A DNA stretch of 64,000 nt from Zonotrichia leucophrys gambelii (taxonomy: Eukaryota > Chordata > Aves > Passeriformes > Passerellidae). Under the pieces are notes generated by a model. It was given only the letters and a program-made list of their open reading frames with translations. It was not told the origin of the DNA and searched no databases. Of the stretch, positions 13,001 through 27,900 are shown piece by piece. Within the stretch, counting starts at the first letter, position 1, and each line of letters opens with the position of its first letter. Both the position numbers and the translations under genes were made by a program. Location: positions 55,275,585-55,339,584 of the forward strand of contig NC_088170.1 of NCBI RefSeq assembly GCF_028769735.1, given 5' to 3'.

Positions 13001-16000
13001 TGCTTTTAAATACTGTGACAATGCTGAAATCTCCATTCTTTCAGAAGCTGGCAGTTCTGAACATGCTACATATTGTTGTATGGAAGTGACTGAAGCAAAG
13101 CCAAACATCGTATTTGTCATCACATTCCTGCATTTCCATTTTTTTCCCCTGGCCTATCATTGGAACAATTTGTCTTTGTCTTTTTCAGAAAATGCTCTCT
13201 TTCCAAATCACCCCTCAAACAGAACAAACTGCCAGGAAGTCTGAAAGGCACATACAACATGGTCAGGATGGGTTGCAACGAGTGCTGTGAGTATTAGACA
13301 TTACAATGGGTGCATTTGGTGTTCCAGTTCAATGGTACTTTTCAAGATGATGTTTTTACACATGGTTACTTCCAGTCTGTATTTTACATCATAAATAAGG
13401 ATTTTCTGGGAGGTGCATTAGGCATGCTGACAAGGAGGTACAATATTATTATATTAGCAGACCTCTGTTATCATTCATTTCTATATATTTCACTACTGTT
13501 TCTTCCTGCATTTCATTCATATTGCACTAATAGCTGAGGTGACATACACATTTCTATAGGTTACATATCTCTACCATATATTGTTTGCCAGCATCCCAAC
13601 AAGGCCACTCAGGCTTCTTTAGGGATATTTTAGAAGTTTTTTTCGAGGATTTAATGTGCATATCTAGATTTAGCATTTTTAAAGCGCTCAAAGTAATGGA
13701 TTTACCCAGGTAACAAACATTTTCATCACCCCAGTATCTTTCTAGTTTAAGGGAGATATCTTGGCTAGATACATGCACACAGACTGTGTGCTATAACCAT
13801 GTTAGGAATTACAGAAGTGCTGCTTTCCACATTTCCCATGTCTAATAGAAAAACACTTTTCACCATTCCAGTTGTATAAGACTGTCACCTGTGACTCCCC
13901 CCACTCAGAAGGGGCTCTCTGGCATTCCCCCTGCTTAGTCAGAATCTGGGTCAGAAGCTCTTGAGGAGTATCTCAAGAACAATCTGGTGTATTGGTTCCA
14001 CTTATCCTCTGGCTCCCCTGTTGGCATTTTTTCACAAAGAAGCATGGGAGACTCTGCCTCTGCTTGGGTTACAGGAAGCAGAAGGACATCAGAGTGAAGA
14101 ACCAGTACTCCTTGCCTCTTACTCTGAAGTGCTCTGAACATCTGCAGTGGGCTCCGCTGCCCTCTGTGGTGGATTTATAAGGGGCCACTATGAGCATCCT
14201 CTGATGACATTCAGCCTCTTCAAAATTCCAGTATTCTGTAAATGCTGTTCCCAAGGGCATTCTTCATAGTTATGCTATGGTATACCTGTATGACTTCCAG
14301 GTGTCTGCACCTCTTGAGAGATATTTATTAACAGCATTTTCAGTGACTTGCAGCAGCGCTGGCTGGGCTGATCAGAAGAAATGCTGCTTTGACCAAGAGA
14401 GGGTGGAGTTTCTGGGGTAACTGGGCAACCCTGAATTGCACATAGACTCCAAGGAGACTGATGACATCGCGAGTTGGCAGCACCTTCTAGCACAGGTGCA
14501 ACGGTTTTCAGGATTTAGCATGCTCTAAAAATAGTTCAGGAGTGGGATTGCTGGTTTGTAGCTGAAATAATGGCACTCACCTAAAAGAGGGCTTGACTTT
14601 TATGGATGCCTGACGCACAACCAGCTTTTCAAAAATGGGTGTTCACTTTAGCTTTTATCCCATAGACATTCTTTTAGTGTAGAACCAGATGCTTTAACCT
14701 GTACCTGCTTCTCTGGGTAACTCACCCCACTGAGACAAATTATGCTGGAGATAATGAGCTCCTGCTAATCAAATCTAACTTTGGGAACTGACAGCAGAGC
14801 TGTGAGGGAGCAGAAGGACAGAAAATGGTGATGACCAGCCCCCCAGGCTGGAAGAGTATTGAGGGATGAAGTGCATCTCTCTCTGCTTTGTGCTTTGTGT
14901 CCTGGCCCTCTTCTTTTTTCCTTCCCTTTCCCTTTGTCATCTAGGGAAGAGAATTTCATGGCAGGTGCCTTGTCATGGAAAAGTGACACAAATTTGGATG
15001 CACACCTCATACACAGACCTTGTTGTCGTTTTCTCTGCTTCACTTCAGCTGTGGCAGAGGATGAGCCCATGGCCAAAATTCACCAGGTCATGGCAAACAA
15101 CATGCTTCTGGCTCGGCATTGTGATGGCACAACATCAACCAACCTCTAAGCAGGAAGGGAGATATCTTACAGGGACTGCTGAAAAGATTCCATTGGTGCC
15201 ACACTGCATCTGAAGCTGGAAATGAGCTTTAGCGCTTTTGTATCCAGTCCTGTGGGTATGCATGGTATGGACAGGTGTAGTTGATTATATTTGGGCCTGT
15301 AACATCTTTAATTGTACCAAAAGGCTTCTGCAAAGACCACATCGTGTTGTATAGCCATGGTAAGAAAGGGGGGCTGTGGTCCCTCAGTGGTACCTTAAGA
15401 TCTGTCACTAATCAAGCTAAAAATGTAAACACCTGTATTGTTCTTGTAGCTCTCATTGGAGGAGGTGGGTAGGAAAGACAGATCAACATTTCCGTGTCTC
15501 CTTCTCTCCATCACAGATCATGGATACAAAGGAGAAGAAAAGAACTTTCATTTCCATGCTCAAGGTCCTGGGTTATAAAATGGCAGCCCTGCCATTTCAC
15601 TGGTGGTTTGAGTAAAAGGTGCTACAACGAGAAAAGACAGCTGCCATGGAGACTTTTGATGGATTTCCTCAAGCTGTGCAGATTGCTGGTCAGAGAGCTC
15701 CTTCTTACTTTTTTACTACAGTCTTAATTTTTGAAATTTTATTATCTCTCATCATTTTTTTAGTGCACATAAGGTAAGCAGAAAGGAAGAGTAATCAAAA
15801 TGTCTGTTGCATAAGCACACACAATTTTATTGACAGTTTCTTCTTTCCTTTGAATGTGAGATGCTCTATTCAAAACTAAATTTTAAACAGTATTATATTT
15901 ACATAGCAAATTTATCTCCACACAATATTACTTTTATATTATTCAGTATTAAATTTATAATTTCTTTTAACAATTAGTTTTTTTTCCATGGGACTTTCTT

Positions 16001-18800
16001 TGCTTTTCTTGATATCATGACTTAATGTAACAGAAAAATCTTTGTGCAACACAGTTTCTATCAAAGCATCATAATTAGCAATAAAAGTATCTTAACAATC
16101 TTTATTCTTTATAATGAGCCTGTACATTCTAACAGTGTTGGCTTGCTCACTCCCTTCATTCTGCATTGCTCCTTCTGACTTGGTCATATTATTTTTCTAA
16201 CTGGAAAAATGCAAGTTGTCTAGTGCATACTCCATTAATTACTAGTTTTAGTCCACAGTTTGCAAAAAAGTCTTGGCAAATTGTCAATACAGAAAAAATG
16301 TCTATTGTAAAAAAAAGGATAAAACGTTTTCTGGTGAATTTTCCTTTGATCAGTCTGTGATTTTTGGGAATTTTGCACAATGGAATATCTCTTAAGAGAA
16401 CATTAACCATTTTGGTTGGACTATAATTTCTCTGGAAAGGTCATATACACTTAAATTAAAAAATAGCAAAATCTTCAGAGTTGGACACAGAAAGTGTAGA
16501 AACAAAATATGAAAACAAAATTGTGGAAGAAATAAACTGGAGATGAATATGCAAAATAACAGAGATTTTAGTAGCACCAGCTTTCTGTAATACAAACTGT
16601 GAGGTGCTATTAGCAAAGTGAGCAAAGATAAAAAGAACACTAATACTGTAAACACAGAAAAATGAGGAGATTATGGGAACAAAGTAATAAGAAAAGAACA
16701 TGCTTTTGGGGTTTTTTTTGGATGCTCAAGTCATGACTTTTCTAGGAATATTGGTATAGAATACTGTGGTTGTGCCTAGTCATGTGGAAATTTGATTACT
16801 GCAATGACCATTTATGATTTCTGCCTTGCCAGCCTGACAGTGTCAGCTGTTAAGTGTACAGGTCCCTGTATAAATCACTGAGATTTTGACCACACAGCTT
16901 TGTTGTTGCTGTTCTTACACTGCTCAATGGCAACCTCCTGAGCTTTGGCTCTGCCGCATTTTGTACCGTAACATTTCAGGCTGACATTTCTGCTATGGCA
17001 GCTGATTCACTGCTCCTGCAGACAGTACACCTGAGTTTCCTCCATGGGCAGAGTTTCCATGGTGTTGCTTCCCTGTATCAGCCTGCCAGCCTGCCATTGA
17101 GCCCAGCTGGAAAATAAGCACGATTTAGCTGCTCCCTCATCCCCCTCTCTCCCTTGCTGTTGTACCAATTGCTCCTCATTATGCCCTTCTGACATAGTAG
17201 GGTGCTAGGGCTACCAGTCACTGTCAGCTGAACCACTACCAGACCTTACTCCCAATTCATAGAATATCAGATGAAATAGGAGAAAAGTTTTATATTTCTC
17301 TTAATGCACAACTGTAATTTTGCTCTGTCCTTAAAATGTCCTCACAGGCTTGAAAAAATCTGTAAGCTCTCAATTTTCCACATGCATCCAGATAATATAA
17401 AATACATTCTGGCATATAAGAATAATTTTCAACTTTTAGACAACTGGATTTATTAGATATGCATAGGAAGAAAGATATTTGGCATGCACTGTCTGTGGCA
17501 ATGTCTCATGTAGGGCTCTCCTGGATTCTAACATACATACATACCGTCTTGCAAGCCCTATTAGACTGAAAGGAAAATATTTACGTCTGGGAGTCAGGTT
17601 CAATCTAGACTTTGAGCTCTATGTCAGAGAGCTCACTTTAAGTACCATCTGTACCTCAGCTATCTCCAGACACAGCATAGGACATTTTCCCTTGTTTCTC
17701 CAAGGATTGAATGACCTTCTGCGTGACAGTCATTCAACTGATTCTTTTAACGTTTTAGTTAAATGCAAAACATTTCTCAGAGTTATTTCCCACTTGATAC
17801 TATCCACAAGGCTACATCTGTTATTCTTTCCTAGTGTTGCCCCCTGGTACATGAAGGACAGATGATAAATCTGGGCTAGATTGCATCTGGCTTTGCATGG
17901 GCTTGCAGTGAATCAGACAAAAGGATACAAGGAATTCCTCCTGCTTTCTTGAGCATTCAGTCAAGGGGCAGACACAAGACACAATTTCATCCCTGATTTA
18001 TTAGAGCTCTGAATGTGCACAACTTTTGTATTTAATATCTATAGAAACACTGAGTGTCAAAATAGGATCTAAGGCCATGGTCAGCAGTAGAGTTAGGTGA
18101 CTTTTTTATTAATGTCACTCAGAAATACAATCCAGAAGAGACCAAACCTACTAGGATAGGTAATTTGGATTTCTTGACTACATTTACTCCAGACTTCAAA
18201 ACAAAACACCAAGTAAAAAATTTTCCTTCTCCCTCAAATAAGATTAATACAATGGCAAAAAAAATTAATTATTCTGTTTCAGTTGTCTCTGTGTCTTGAT
18301 TTTTTTTCAATTTGATGAGAAAATTAAAAAACAAAACAAAACAAAAAGAAACCAAAATCCTAAACTCACACAACTTTTTTATGCAGTATAGGCAATGAGA
18401 AAGGCCAATGTTTAAGGAAAACAAATTGTACCCTTTAAAAAGATCAAAGCAATACAGAACAGTAAAGGTCCACCCCACCCCTGATTATATCAATTTCATC
18501 CCTATCATACACCAGTAGCAACAATCACAATATATATTAAAATTCATTATATCATCTTAGCTTCATTCTCTTATTAACAAGCTAATCCAAAGCCTGCTTC
18601 TGTTATTAAACAGAAACAATTTTAAGATCTCAATTGTCCATGGCTACTACTATCATCCAGTTGATCTTGTACCAGTGTAAACAATCTTTCCCTTTGGTAT
18701 TTACTTCCTAGCCTATGACTATCTTGCAATAATCTACCTAATCTACCTCCTTCACAGGCTTGTTCTCCAGACAGGGCCACAAAGCACAAAGTGTCTTGTG
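10002..18800. other. Non-coding stretch, no gene recognised
   Basis: AT-rich with GC-richer patches at about 13900-14500, 14800-15150 and 16980-17200. The patches have overlapping open frames on both strands but no domain, signal peptide or conserved family that I recognise. A 13-bp tandem (GTTTACTCACTGA twice) lies at 12642-12667. No splice-flanked conserved block was found. Confidence 0.5.
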
Positions 18801-18990
18801 GTTTTTTGGTTTTCTTTTTTTTTTCTTTTTTTTTTTTTTTGTTTGTGTTTTTGGTTTTGGGGTTTTTTTCTGTGTGTTTTTTTTTGTTTTTTGTTTGTTT
18901 TTTTTTTTTTTGCAGGGCTGTGGGGGGCAGTTGTTTACTTTTGTTTTGGGGTTTGTTTTTTTGCTTGTTTGTTTTTTTTTTCTAAAAGGA
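18801..18990. repeat. T/G-rich low-complexity block
   Basis: Long T runs broken by G, GG or GTTTG fill the block, with a short GC-richer insert (GCAGGGCTGTGGGGGGCAG) at about 18913-18931. The Phe-rich frames that cross it are artefacts of the T runs. Confidence 0.95.
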
Positions 18991-21900
18991 AAAAAAACCC
19001 ATCTTATTTTACAAAAGTGCTTTAATCTGATTAATTCAGTAGCCCATTTTTTTACATGCTCAACTTTGAAATAACCTTGAATGGTGAGTAAAACTAAACT
19101 TAGGATTCTATATGAAGTTTCATTTGTGTCTTATACAATACATTATTACTCCAGGATATGGTTCTTCTGGTGCTTCCAAGGGCTGGTAACATTTAACTTA
19201 TCACAACTCACACTTGTTGGAAGGCCTGATGCAGAAGTGATAGAGTTAATAACAAAAGAAAAGCTTAAGAACTGAGTGTACTCCTGAGGAGTTAGAGGAA
19301 ACTATTATAATAAGATTATTAACTTTGGTTAAACGAATAAAAAGAAACAAATAAAAGACAAATGCTGTTGGTAAGACTTTGGGTCAGATAAGCTAGATTA
19401 AAATAATATTTGTTTTAGCCTTGGGAAAAGACAACTAGCAAACTGGGAAATAAGAGTTATTACAGTTAGAAATGGATAAATATAAAGAAGACTAGCTAAG
19501 TAGTTTAAACCAAATAATCAAAGAAGGAAACATTTCTGCATTGTGTTTATGAGGATATAATTGAAAGCAGGAGTCAGACACTTGTAAATTCTTTCCTTAG
19601 CGTCTTCCAATATGCTCATGGATTGATTAGCCACCAGTGATTCTAATAAGGATATAGTGCTCACTAGAGTTTAACTTCATTTCTCAAACAGAACAATTTG
19701 AACACATAAAGCTTTCTGTCTGGACACTGAAACTTCGAGACATCTTACGATTGCTCTTCGGCATTACTTGTGCTGAAATCAAAGCCAAAGTAATTTAATT
19801 TGAGGGCGACAGTTGGAGTAGTTTGAATGTCCCTATAAAAGGGTGGTGTTTTTTCACTTTTCCTTATTTAATTTTGTAATTGCATGGTCAATAAGCACAT
19901 TGTCAACCTTAATACCCCATAAAAGTTTCATTTCAGTTTGCTCTCTGGAAATCTTGATTTTATTCTAAAAGAAGTAAGGTATTACATCTTTTGCAGTTTC
20001 CCTGTTTAATCTTAATTCATTTGTGCTGGTTATTTATCCAGTTTTGAGCTTTTCTGTAATGTCTTCTAGCTCTCTGCTTGGGATAGGTGTTCAAGAACAT
20101 TTCTGGACATTCAAGACAAAGGAGTTCCAGGCCTCTTTCATATCCAAGACAAATATTGGTCTGAGTTCTGCAGGCTGTATGAGTAACTAATGAATTTTGT
20201 TTATCTTAGTTTGTCTCTTCAAAACTGATATCCTTTAGTACATGCCTCAATTTACTCTTTTACTTAAATGATTGTCAACTGCCTTATGACCATGCAATCC
20301 AAGTCTTTTTTCTACAACTGACATTTTCTTCTCACTACTTAAAAATCCAATTTTATAGGCAAATGAGCTTTGTTGTTTCATTGGTGGAAGCAACACAATT
20401 TCTGTATTCTGAGGGAGCACATGCTTTATGAGTAGCTTGTGGTCAGCAGCTCTAGACAGGAAAACAAAATCTGCTGCACATGATTTTCCAAAGGTACACA
20501 CTTGACAAGATTTTGCATATTTACTCTCAAGAGTGTGGTGACATGAAACTGTTTCAGGACAGGTAAGCTCCTTTGAGGCATCTGCCTCACAGACAAGGTT
20601 CTGGAACACTCCAGGACAGTGGAGCATCTGGGATCCTCAGAGCAATATTGAAGGGGCTCTATTTACACTGTTCTTTCACAACCAGGTGCAGTTTCACTTC
20701 TATAACACTTTGCTTCTTTATTTTTTTCACACTACAAATCAAGAACATGTTCCTAAAAAAGGTATGTTCCCCCTCTTGCTATCTTCTTTTTTTTTTTTCA
20801 TGTTACTTTTTCTCTTTGAACCAATGAAAACTGATATATTTGAATAAACTATAAATTATAAGTGTGAGTTTTAATTAATAAAGACTATGGAAATAATAAA
20901 CTAACACATATGAATTATCAGCTTTTTTTTAATAGCCGTTCTGCAACAAAGTAATTTCAAAGCTGTTTAAAATTCTCTCACATGCCAGATGAAACTGGAT
21001 ATTAAATAAAAGGGACTGGGTGCCTGTGAGATGCAGAAGGAATGGCAGTAATACATTTGTCTTACTTATTTTCATACCAGGCTTACACAAAGGAGGTCCT
21101 CTAGAACTAATTTAACAAATGTTCTGCTCTTTTGCATTGCTTTGTAATCTAAAAGGAAAATTTCTATTATGCTCTTTCTCTGAGGGTCTTTGTGGTTTAG
21201 GCTAAATAATTTTTCTTTGGAAACCATGACATCCTTTTCAAAAAATTCAGTCAGACTCAGGGAAGATCCCATTATTGTTCCATTGACTGTGTGGCTTCAT
21301 GTATTGGTACTGAATGAAAGATTCACTGCATTTCATCAGTATGAGAGCATGAGTGCTTTTTAGGACAACACTGGGAGATCATACCTTTGTAGGGGACACT
21401 AGCAGAACACTAGCAATGTTAAGAAGTATTCAAAGTGGTTAAAACCTCATATCCAAAGATTACTTTTTGCACAGTGAATACTCCCCCTTTAATTTTCCTG
21501 GGTCCCTTCATCCTGACTGAAAAACAGAGCATTGAAGCACATACTCAGTTTTCTGTCAGTGTGCATGTACCAGTCTGAAAGCAGGACAGTAAATCACATT
21601 CCCCAACATTACTTAGTGGTGACTGTTATTTGGGGGCATTGCTTCACTGCAACTCCATTTCTTTTCACTTCTCGTGTGGGGTCCTGATTTATATTTCTGT
21701 AATTCTAGTGTAGCACTCAGTCTTTCTAATGAGATTTCAGCCCAAGTAAAATCACGCACAAGCAGATTTTTATCTTCCTGTAAATTAACAATTCTGCAAG
21801 AAAGTCAAATGGTTCTGCTAAACACACAAAACTGGCCATGCTTGAAAATTAACTTTCTAGTCATTGCTCCAGCCCACGTGGCACTTGACAAGTGCTATAA

Positions 21901-24900
21901 CCCTCAGAAAAAACCATGTTAATTATCACATGACTATTATTTATATCTCTATTTCTTGAAACACTATTCAGTTATTAAAGATAGTGAAAAATGGCACTAT
22001 CCAGAATGAATATGAAATGAATATTCATAACACAGCTAATTGTCACTGACATCTCAAATTTCATTATAATTTCTGTTTTGCTTAGCACTTTCTCACACTT
22101 GCAATAAGCCCATCATTGTGCTATTCAATTACCAACTGTAACACAAGTCCAGACAAAATTACACATACACAGTAGGAGTCTACAGTTCACAATCAGCAAT
22201 ATAGTTAGAATGGTTAGAGAAATGCTTCTTATACAAGTATAGATGCATATATGTAGCATACCAGATCTCAACTTGCTTAACAGAATCTCTCCTTTTTTTT
22301 TAAATAGTCATTGTGTGCTTTAATTCACAGTAAATCTAATAATTCAAGAGTTTTTATACTTGTTAGTGTAACTAAAATCAACTTTTCCCTACTATTGGGA
22401 CATTATAATAGGTTTTATTTATTTACTCAGTGCATTTCATCACTCCTTTGAATGTGCAAGTAGGAAAATGTAACTAAACAAAAACGCTTACAAGTGAGCC
22501 ACACTAATGTTTATCGAGACCATTATTTTTCTTGCAGGCTTGTTAAGCTCTTAAATATGCATTTGTATCAAGCTAATGTAGCCCATGCTTTTTGTGTAGT
22601 ATCACCTACTTCACATACACATAGACAATAAGGGAGCTTAATTTAAAAATTACTGTGGTTATAATGCTGGCTATACAAAGCCAAAGGGAGATTATTTTAG
22701 CTTTAAAAATTGACTTGGGGAAAATTAACACAGCGAACAAGCATGTTAAATACTAACTGCTTCAAAACATACTGATTTTTGCTGCTGCTAAAGAAAGGGT
22801 TATCTAATTTAAAATATCTCTCAGACTTCAATGAATACTTCTGTTAGAAGCACTTACCTTTACAAGCACTATTATTTGAACTGCATTAAAACAGAAGATG
22901 TTTATTGTCAGCTGTTTAGAGCTGAACGTTTTGAACTGGACACTGTGATGAGGAAGTCTGTCACAGGTGGAAAAGTAGTCATTTGGGAAGGAGAATTTTT
23001 GATGGTTTTATCATGACGTATTTGCCAGAATTCCTGGGACTGTGGGTCAATAGATCCCCTTTTCCATGAAGGGGAAGAAGGCAACTCCTAACTAGAGGGC
23101 AGTCAAGCCACACGGAGCTGCAGAGCCAGATGCAGAATGCCCACTGGCTTCTGCTGCCATAAATGTCAGCCTCTGTGCAGTTATTTACAAGCCCTGTCTG
23201 TGGTAACCCTGAGATTCCCAAGGCATGGTTGGCTGCCGCATTATGCATAAGTTCTTTCTATCAGAGCAGCCGAGGAAACAGAGACTGAAGTGACAGGTCA
23301 CAACCCCATTACACTTTATGGTGACTGACATTCTTTTTCATTAATGGATACTTTTAAAAAATTTAAAACATTTTAAGAAACATTTTCCTAAGAAAATGTT
23401 TGTGTATCTATAAAAAAACAGCTTCTCTCAGCTTCTCTTGGGTGTGCTATCATTATTTCTTTTACTTTCTGCTGCAGAAGATGCACAGAGGTATATAAGC
23501 AGGAAGGACAAAAAGAGCTGTGTGTATGAGAAAGTTTTAGACTAACTGTACATTTTCACTCTCTAAAAAGGGTAGTAGGCAAAATTTTAGGAATTCTTTA
23601 AAGGGAAAAATCAGTGCAGACATGCAGTTTAAAACTGATTATGTCTGTCTGGTATTTACAGAAGCCATCCATGATTATTCTAACTTAGATAAATATTGAA
23701 TAGAAAAAAAAAAATCAACTCGAACAAACATCATACAAAGAATCTTTCTTGAAAAAGAATTGTCTGGTGACACTCACAGGCTTAGTTAGCAGTCCTTCTC
23801 TGAAGAGGGACTAACAGCTAATGACATTCTGCCAAAGAAGTTCTGCTGGAGGTCATATTTGATACTTGTGACATTTAAAACAGAAATGTAGAAAAAAAAG
23901 GTGTTAATGCTGGGAAAAGAATCAGTGAACACAAACTGAAGCACAACTGAGTTGTTAATCTTTATATCTATCTACAAACACCAGTATTTTATTTATCCTG
24001 TGATGAAGCTAGTGATCTGATACATCCTTATGCTGTTTAAATATGCTAAACAGAAAGACCTATTTTAAGTGAATTGAAGAATAAAATGGGAAACATGTTT
24101 AAGTGACATTTTACACAAGATTTTAAATATGTGCTTCCTTGAACTCCATCCTTCATCATCAGTTAATCAGCTGGGACAGACTAGCTATATTGTGGAGTGC
24201 AGAAGTGTATGAAACAGGGCATAAGATTCAATTCATGGCTAAAGATGAACTCCCAAAGACGCCAGAGTCACTGTTAATGGCCTGGATTCAAAGTCAAAAA
24301 ATCCAGACAAGATACCCTGAAAATTCAAATGAACCATGGAAATTAGAAAATGTTCTCATGAGAGAACAATCAGGTTCTGTAGCACCACACATTCACTGAA
24401 TTTTTTCCTAATCTTTGTGGTTTTGAGATAACTTTTCACAGGTGATCTAACAGCAAACTGGTGTTTTCTTCTTCAGTTTGCAGTCCATCAGGAATGTGAA
24501 GATGTCATAGAGATTTTAAAGAAAACCAAGACTTTTAATGGGAATCCTGAAATTTCCCTTTGGTGTGGTGAAAACTGCTTTTCTGATTATAGTAAATGTT
24601 GAGTGAAGATGCTATTAAGTCCTTTATGGCTCCAAACTGACAGTACTGAACTCACTAAGGGAAAAAGAAATTGGTTGTCAGAAAAGAAATGGACAAATAA
24701 ATAAATATACTGGTAGAAGTCAGAGAAAAATAATCTGCAATACAGCTATTGGAATTGCTGCAAAAAGCATGGCTTTAATCTACTAGAGAAACACATTCAA
24801 TGTGAAGACATGATTTTGACAAGAACAATGGGATTGTAATTACATCCCAGTTTATGACAGATTATACTATTAAACTGGCATAATAGTCATGTTAGACCTC

Positions 24901-27900
24901 ACCTACAAAGTAGTTTTTTACAAAATCAGCAAACAAGAGAACAAAACATAGTATCTATAATAATAACACAATGTGCAAAAATACTACTTAATTGCAAATT
25001 TTGATCATGGAAAACAAGGCAACAAAAAAAAAAGTGAGATGATAAACCCTTCTCTTCTAAACATTCCTTGTTCTACTTAATATCTACAGGGTATTTGAGT
25101 TCAGAAAGCCAAAGATCACCTCCTCTGGAGATGAGATTCTTCTCATTCAGATATAGACATTGAGGACAATGAGATTTACCTCACAGGTTTGAAACACCAA
25201 ATTTATGTATCTACATGTGACTTACATATCCAAGACCTCAGCCCAGTCAGTAAAAAACTGTAGTTTCAGTCAGCTGTCTAAACACAGTATTGCCTTCCCA
25301 TTTAAAATGTCTTCCAATTGAAAATGCCTTTTTAGAGTATCAGAGAAAACCCCATGGGACTGGTAAATATCACAGAGGACTTCAAGGACACTCTTGTGAA
25401 GAAGAGGCTGGAGAGCAGACAAGAATACCTGAGGCATCACCCATAAATTTGACCTCTGTGCTTGGATAACTGGAGCAAAGCCATTTGATCAATGGATCCA
25501 AAGGGCTATTTAAGCCCCTCCAAAATGGACATCTTCAGCAGATGAAATGAGCTGATCCCTACATGCCCCTGCAGAGGGCCAGGATAAAATTAGAACTATG
25601 AATTAAGTAATGTGCATCTACTTTCTCTTATGCATACATATTAAGTGGTTGGTTAAACATTATTCTGCAGTGCACATGTTCTACAAATGAGCCAAGCCTT
25701 GGATTCATTATTAACCAAGTGAACTCCCACAGCACTAACTTTTACAATCCAGCAGGTAAATCACTGGAAAGAAAGAGGATTATTGTCTTGTCATATGAAG
25801 CCACTCTATTTGGAATATTTCATTCAAATGAAGGAACTACATTCTTAGAAACAGATTGGCAAATGGGAAGGAGTTCTTCAGAGAACAAAAGAATTAGGAA
25901 TAAATACCTCAATTTTTACTTATTAAATCACCTAAATATTCCAAAGAACTAAGTGCTCCAACAACCACAGACAAGTGATGGAAAGGAAGAATAGTATCCG
26001 CTTGAAATAGTACAACTCCTTAGGAAAGAAGGGATTATAGTATGCAAGACAAGAAATATAAAGAGAAACTTCCCAGTCAGTGATATTTTTTAGTTATTCA
26101 GTAACCTCTGAAATATAGAAATCCCACTTCACAGGATACTGAAAACCAAACTCAATTTTGTAATAGAAAATGTGCTTTAGGAGAGTGTCCTATATCAACA
26201 GGGAGACAGATAGGATAATCTGAGAAGCTCATCTATTAGCAACACCTATGATTTTTTCCACGCACTATTAGTTGTCAGATATTTTGTCAGGAAAGCAACT
26301 ATCCTGAAAAAGAAACAAGATTTGTCAAGAGAATAGCAAATAACCCTTACTCAGAATTCAATTGGTAGGCCCTTAGCATGCTGCCTTAAATCATATCTAT
26401 CTACCAATATTTCTGTTTAGCAGATGCTCCTTGGCTAGTACTTATTTTGGACTAGCTTTAGAGTAAAAGATTAAGGGCATTGAGTATTGATAACTAAATT
26501 AAAAGGGCTGGCTGCCAATAGCTATAACAGTAAGTAAAGAATAAAGAGCATTGCCTGCTCTGTGTCCTCTTGACCACACAGAACAATCATTAAGAATTAA
26601 GTGCTGTGATTCAGTCCCCCTCCTCCCTTTCCCCCAGGAGGCAATGCCTCACACACCACCAAGTATGCAGTACTCTGGGAACAAAGCCAAAAGGAGCAAC
26701 TCGTTCTCTGAATGAGAACAGCTCAAAAATAGGTCTTACCCAACACAGAGGGGCAGGGGGAGGGGAACTGCAATATTTCCTGCTATTGCTTATAATGCAA
26801 TTTTTGTAAATGGAATGAAATTTTTATTAACCCATCTTTTACTGTCTTTCTTAAATGAAGTTCAGGATTTTAGCTACTACAAAAAATTTTAATTAAATTG
26901 TACTGTTTCTTTTATTCCTTTACTTTTGCAATCATATATATATATATGTATATGTGTAAGCTAGATTTTTGTCTAGCCAGTTCATGTAAATTACATTAAT
27001 TGATAATGTGTGAAGTTTTGAAGGAAATGCCTTCCACCATCCCACATCCCTCCTTCTTTTTTCCCCATTATATCTGCTCCTGGTACACATAAACAAAAAA
27101 ACCCACCAAACAGCTGCATGATACATATTACAAATCTATATGCTTTATACACGCACACCAACCTATAGGTGTATATATAAGCATAGACTTATATTAATCC
27201 TTGTAGCTAAACTGAAGACCTAGTAATAATGGCAGTAATGATTTGAAAAATCTGTTTTATAAAAAACTAAAATGCAACTAAAAATAATAGCTGAGAAACA
27301 GATCCCCTTCTGTTGGTTTGAGCTTGCTGACTGAGACCGGTTATACTAAAATAAGGGCACTGACTTCGTTGTAGCTGAAAACAGGAACAAACTACAATAA
27401 AATTATGTAATGTTTGCATCTCTTTAAGTTATTTAATGTTATCTTGGTAGAATGAAACACAACTGTTGATTGTCTCAGTTACATTTTCAAAGGGTTTCTT
27501 TCTCTTTTGCTTCAAATCAACAGTTGAATAATTTCAAATGCATGTTATTTTCCATTTGGAAAACACATTATGATTTGAGGTTTTTTCTCTAGGCTTTCAT
27601 TTCTAATGATGTTCAACATTATCACCACTTTCCTATTTATTCTTCTTGCAGATCAACCTTGATTGTCAGAACAACAGTGTTGCTGGATGTGGTTTTTAAA
27701 ATTAATTCTCTTTAGAGGACTAATTGCTCTAGAGAGCAAAATATGGGGATGAAATCGGCATCATTCAAAAATCCTCCTATGGCTCCTGTGGCTCCTGTGG
27801 CTAAAAACTGTGTTTTTAGATTCTACATTGATGACTACAAGGTAGAATAGGCTAAACACAAATGGTATTGAATTCAGTGATATTATACTAATGATGCATT

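Noticed and set aside
17479..17865. A 128-codon plus-strand open frame with several Cys and Arg residues
   Set aside because: No known family pattern and no evidence of exon boundaries. Treated as chance.
18760..19074. Phe-rich open frames in several phases
   Set aside because: They are produced by T runs and GTTT words in low-complexity DNA. They are not membrane proteins.
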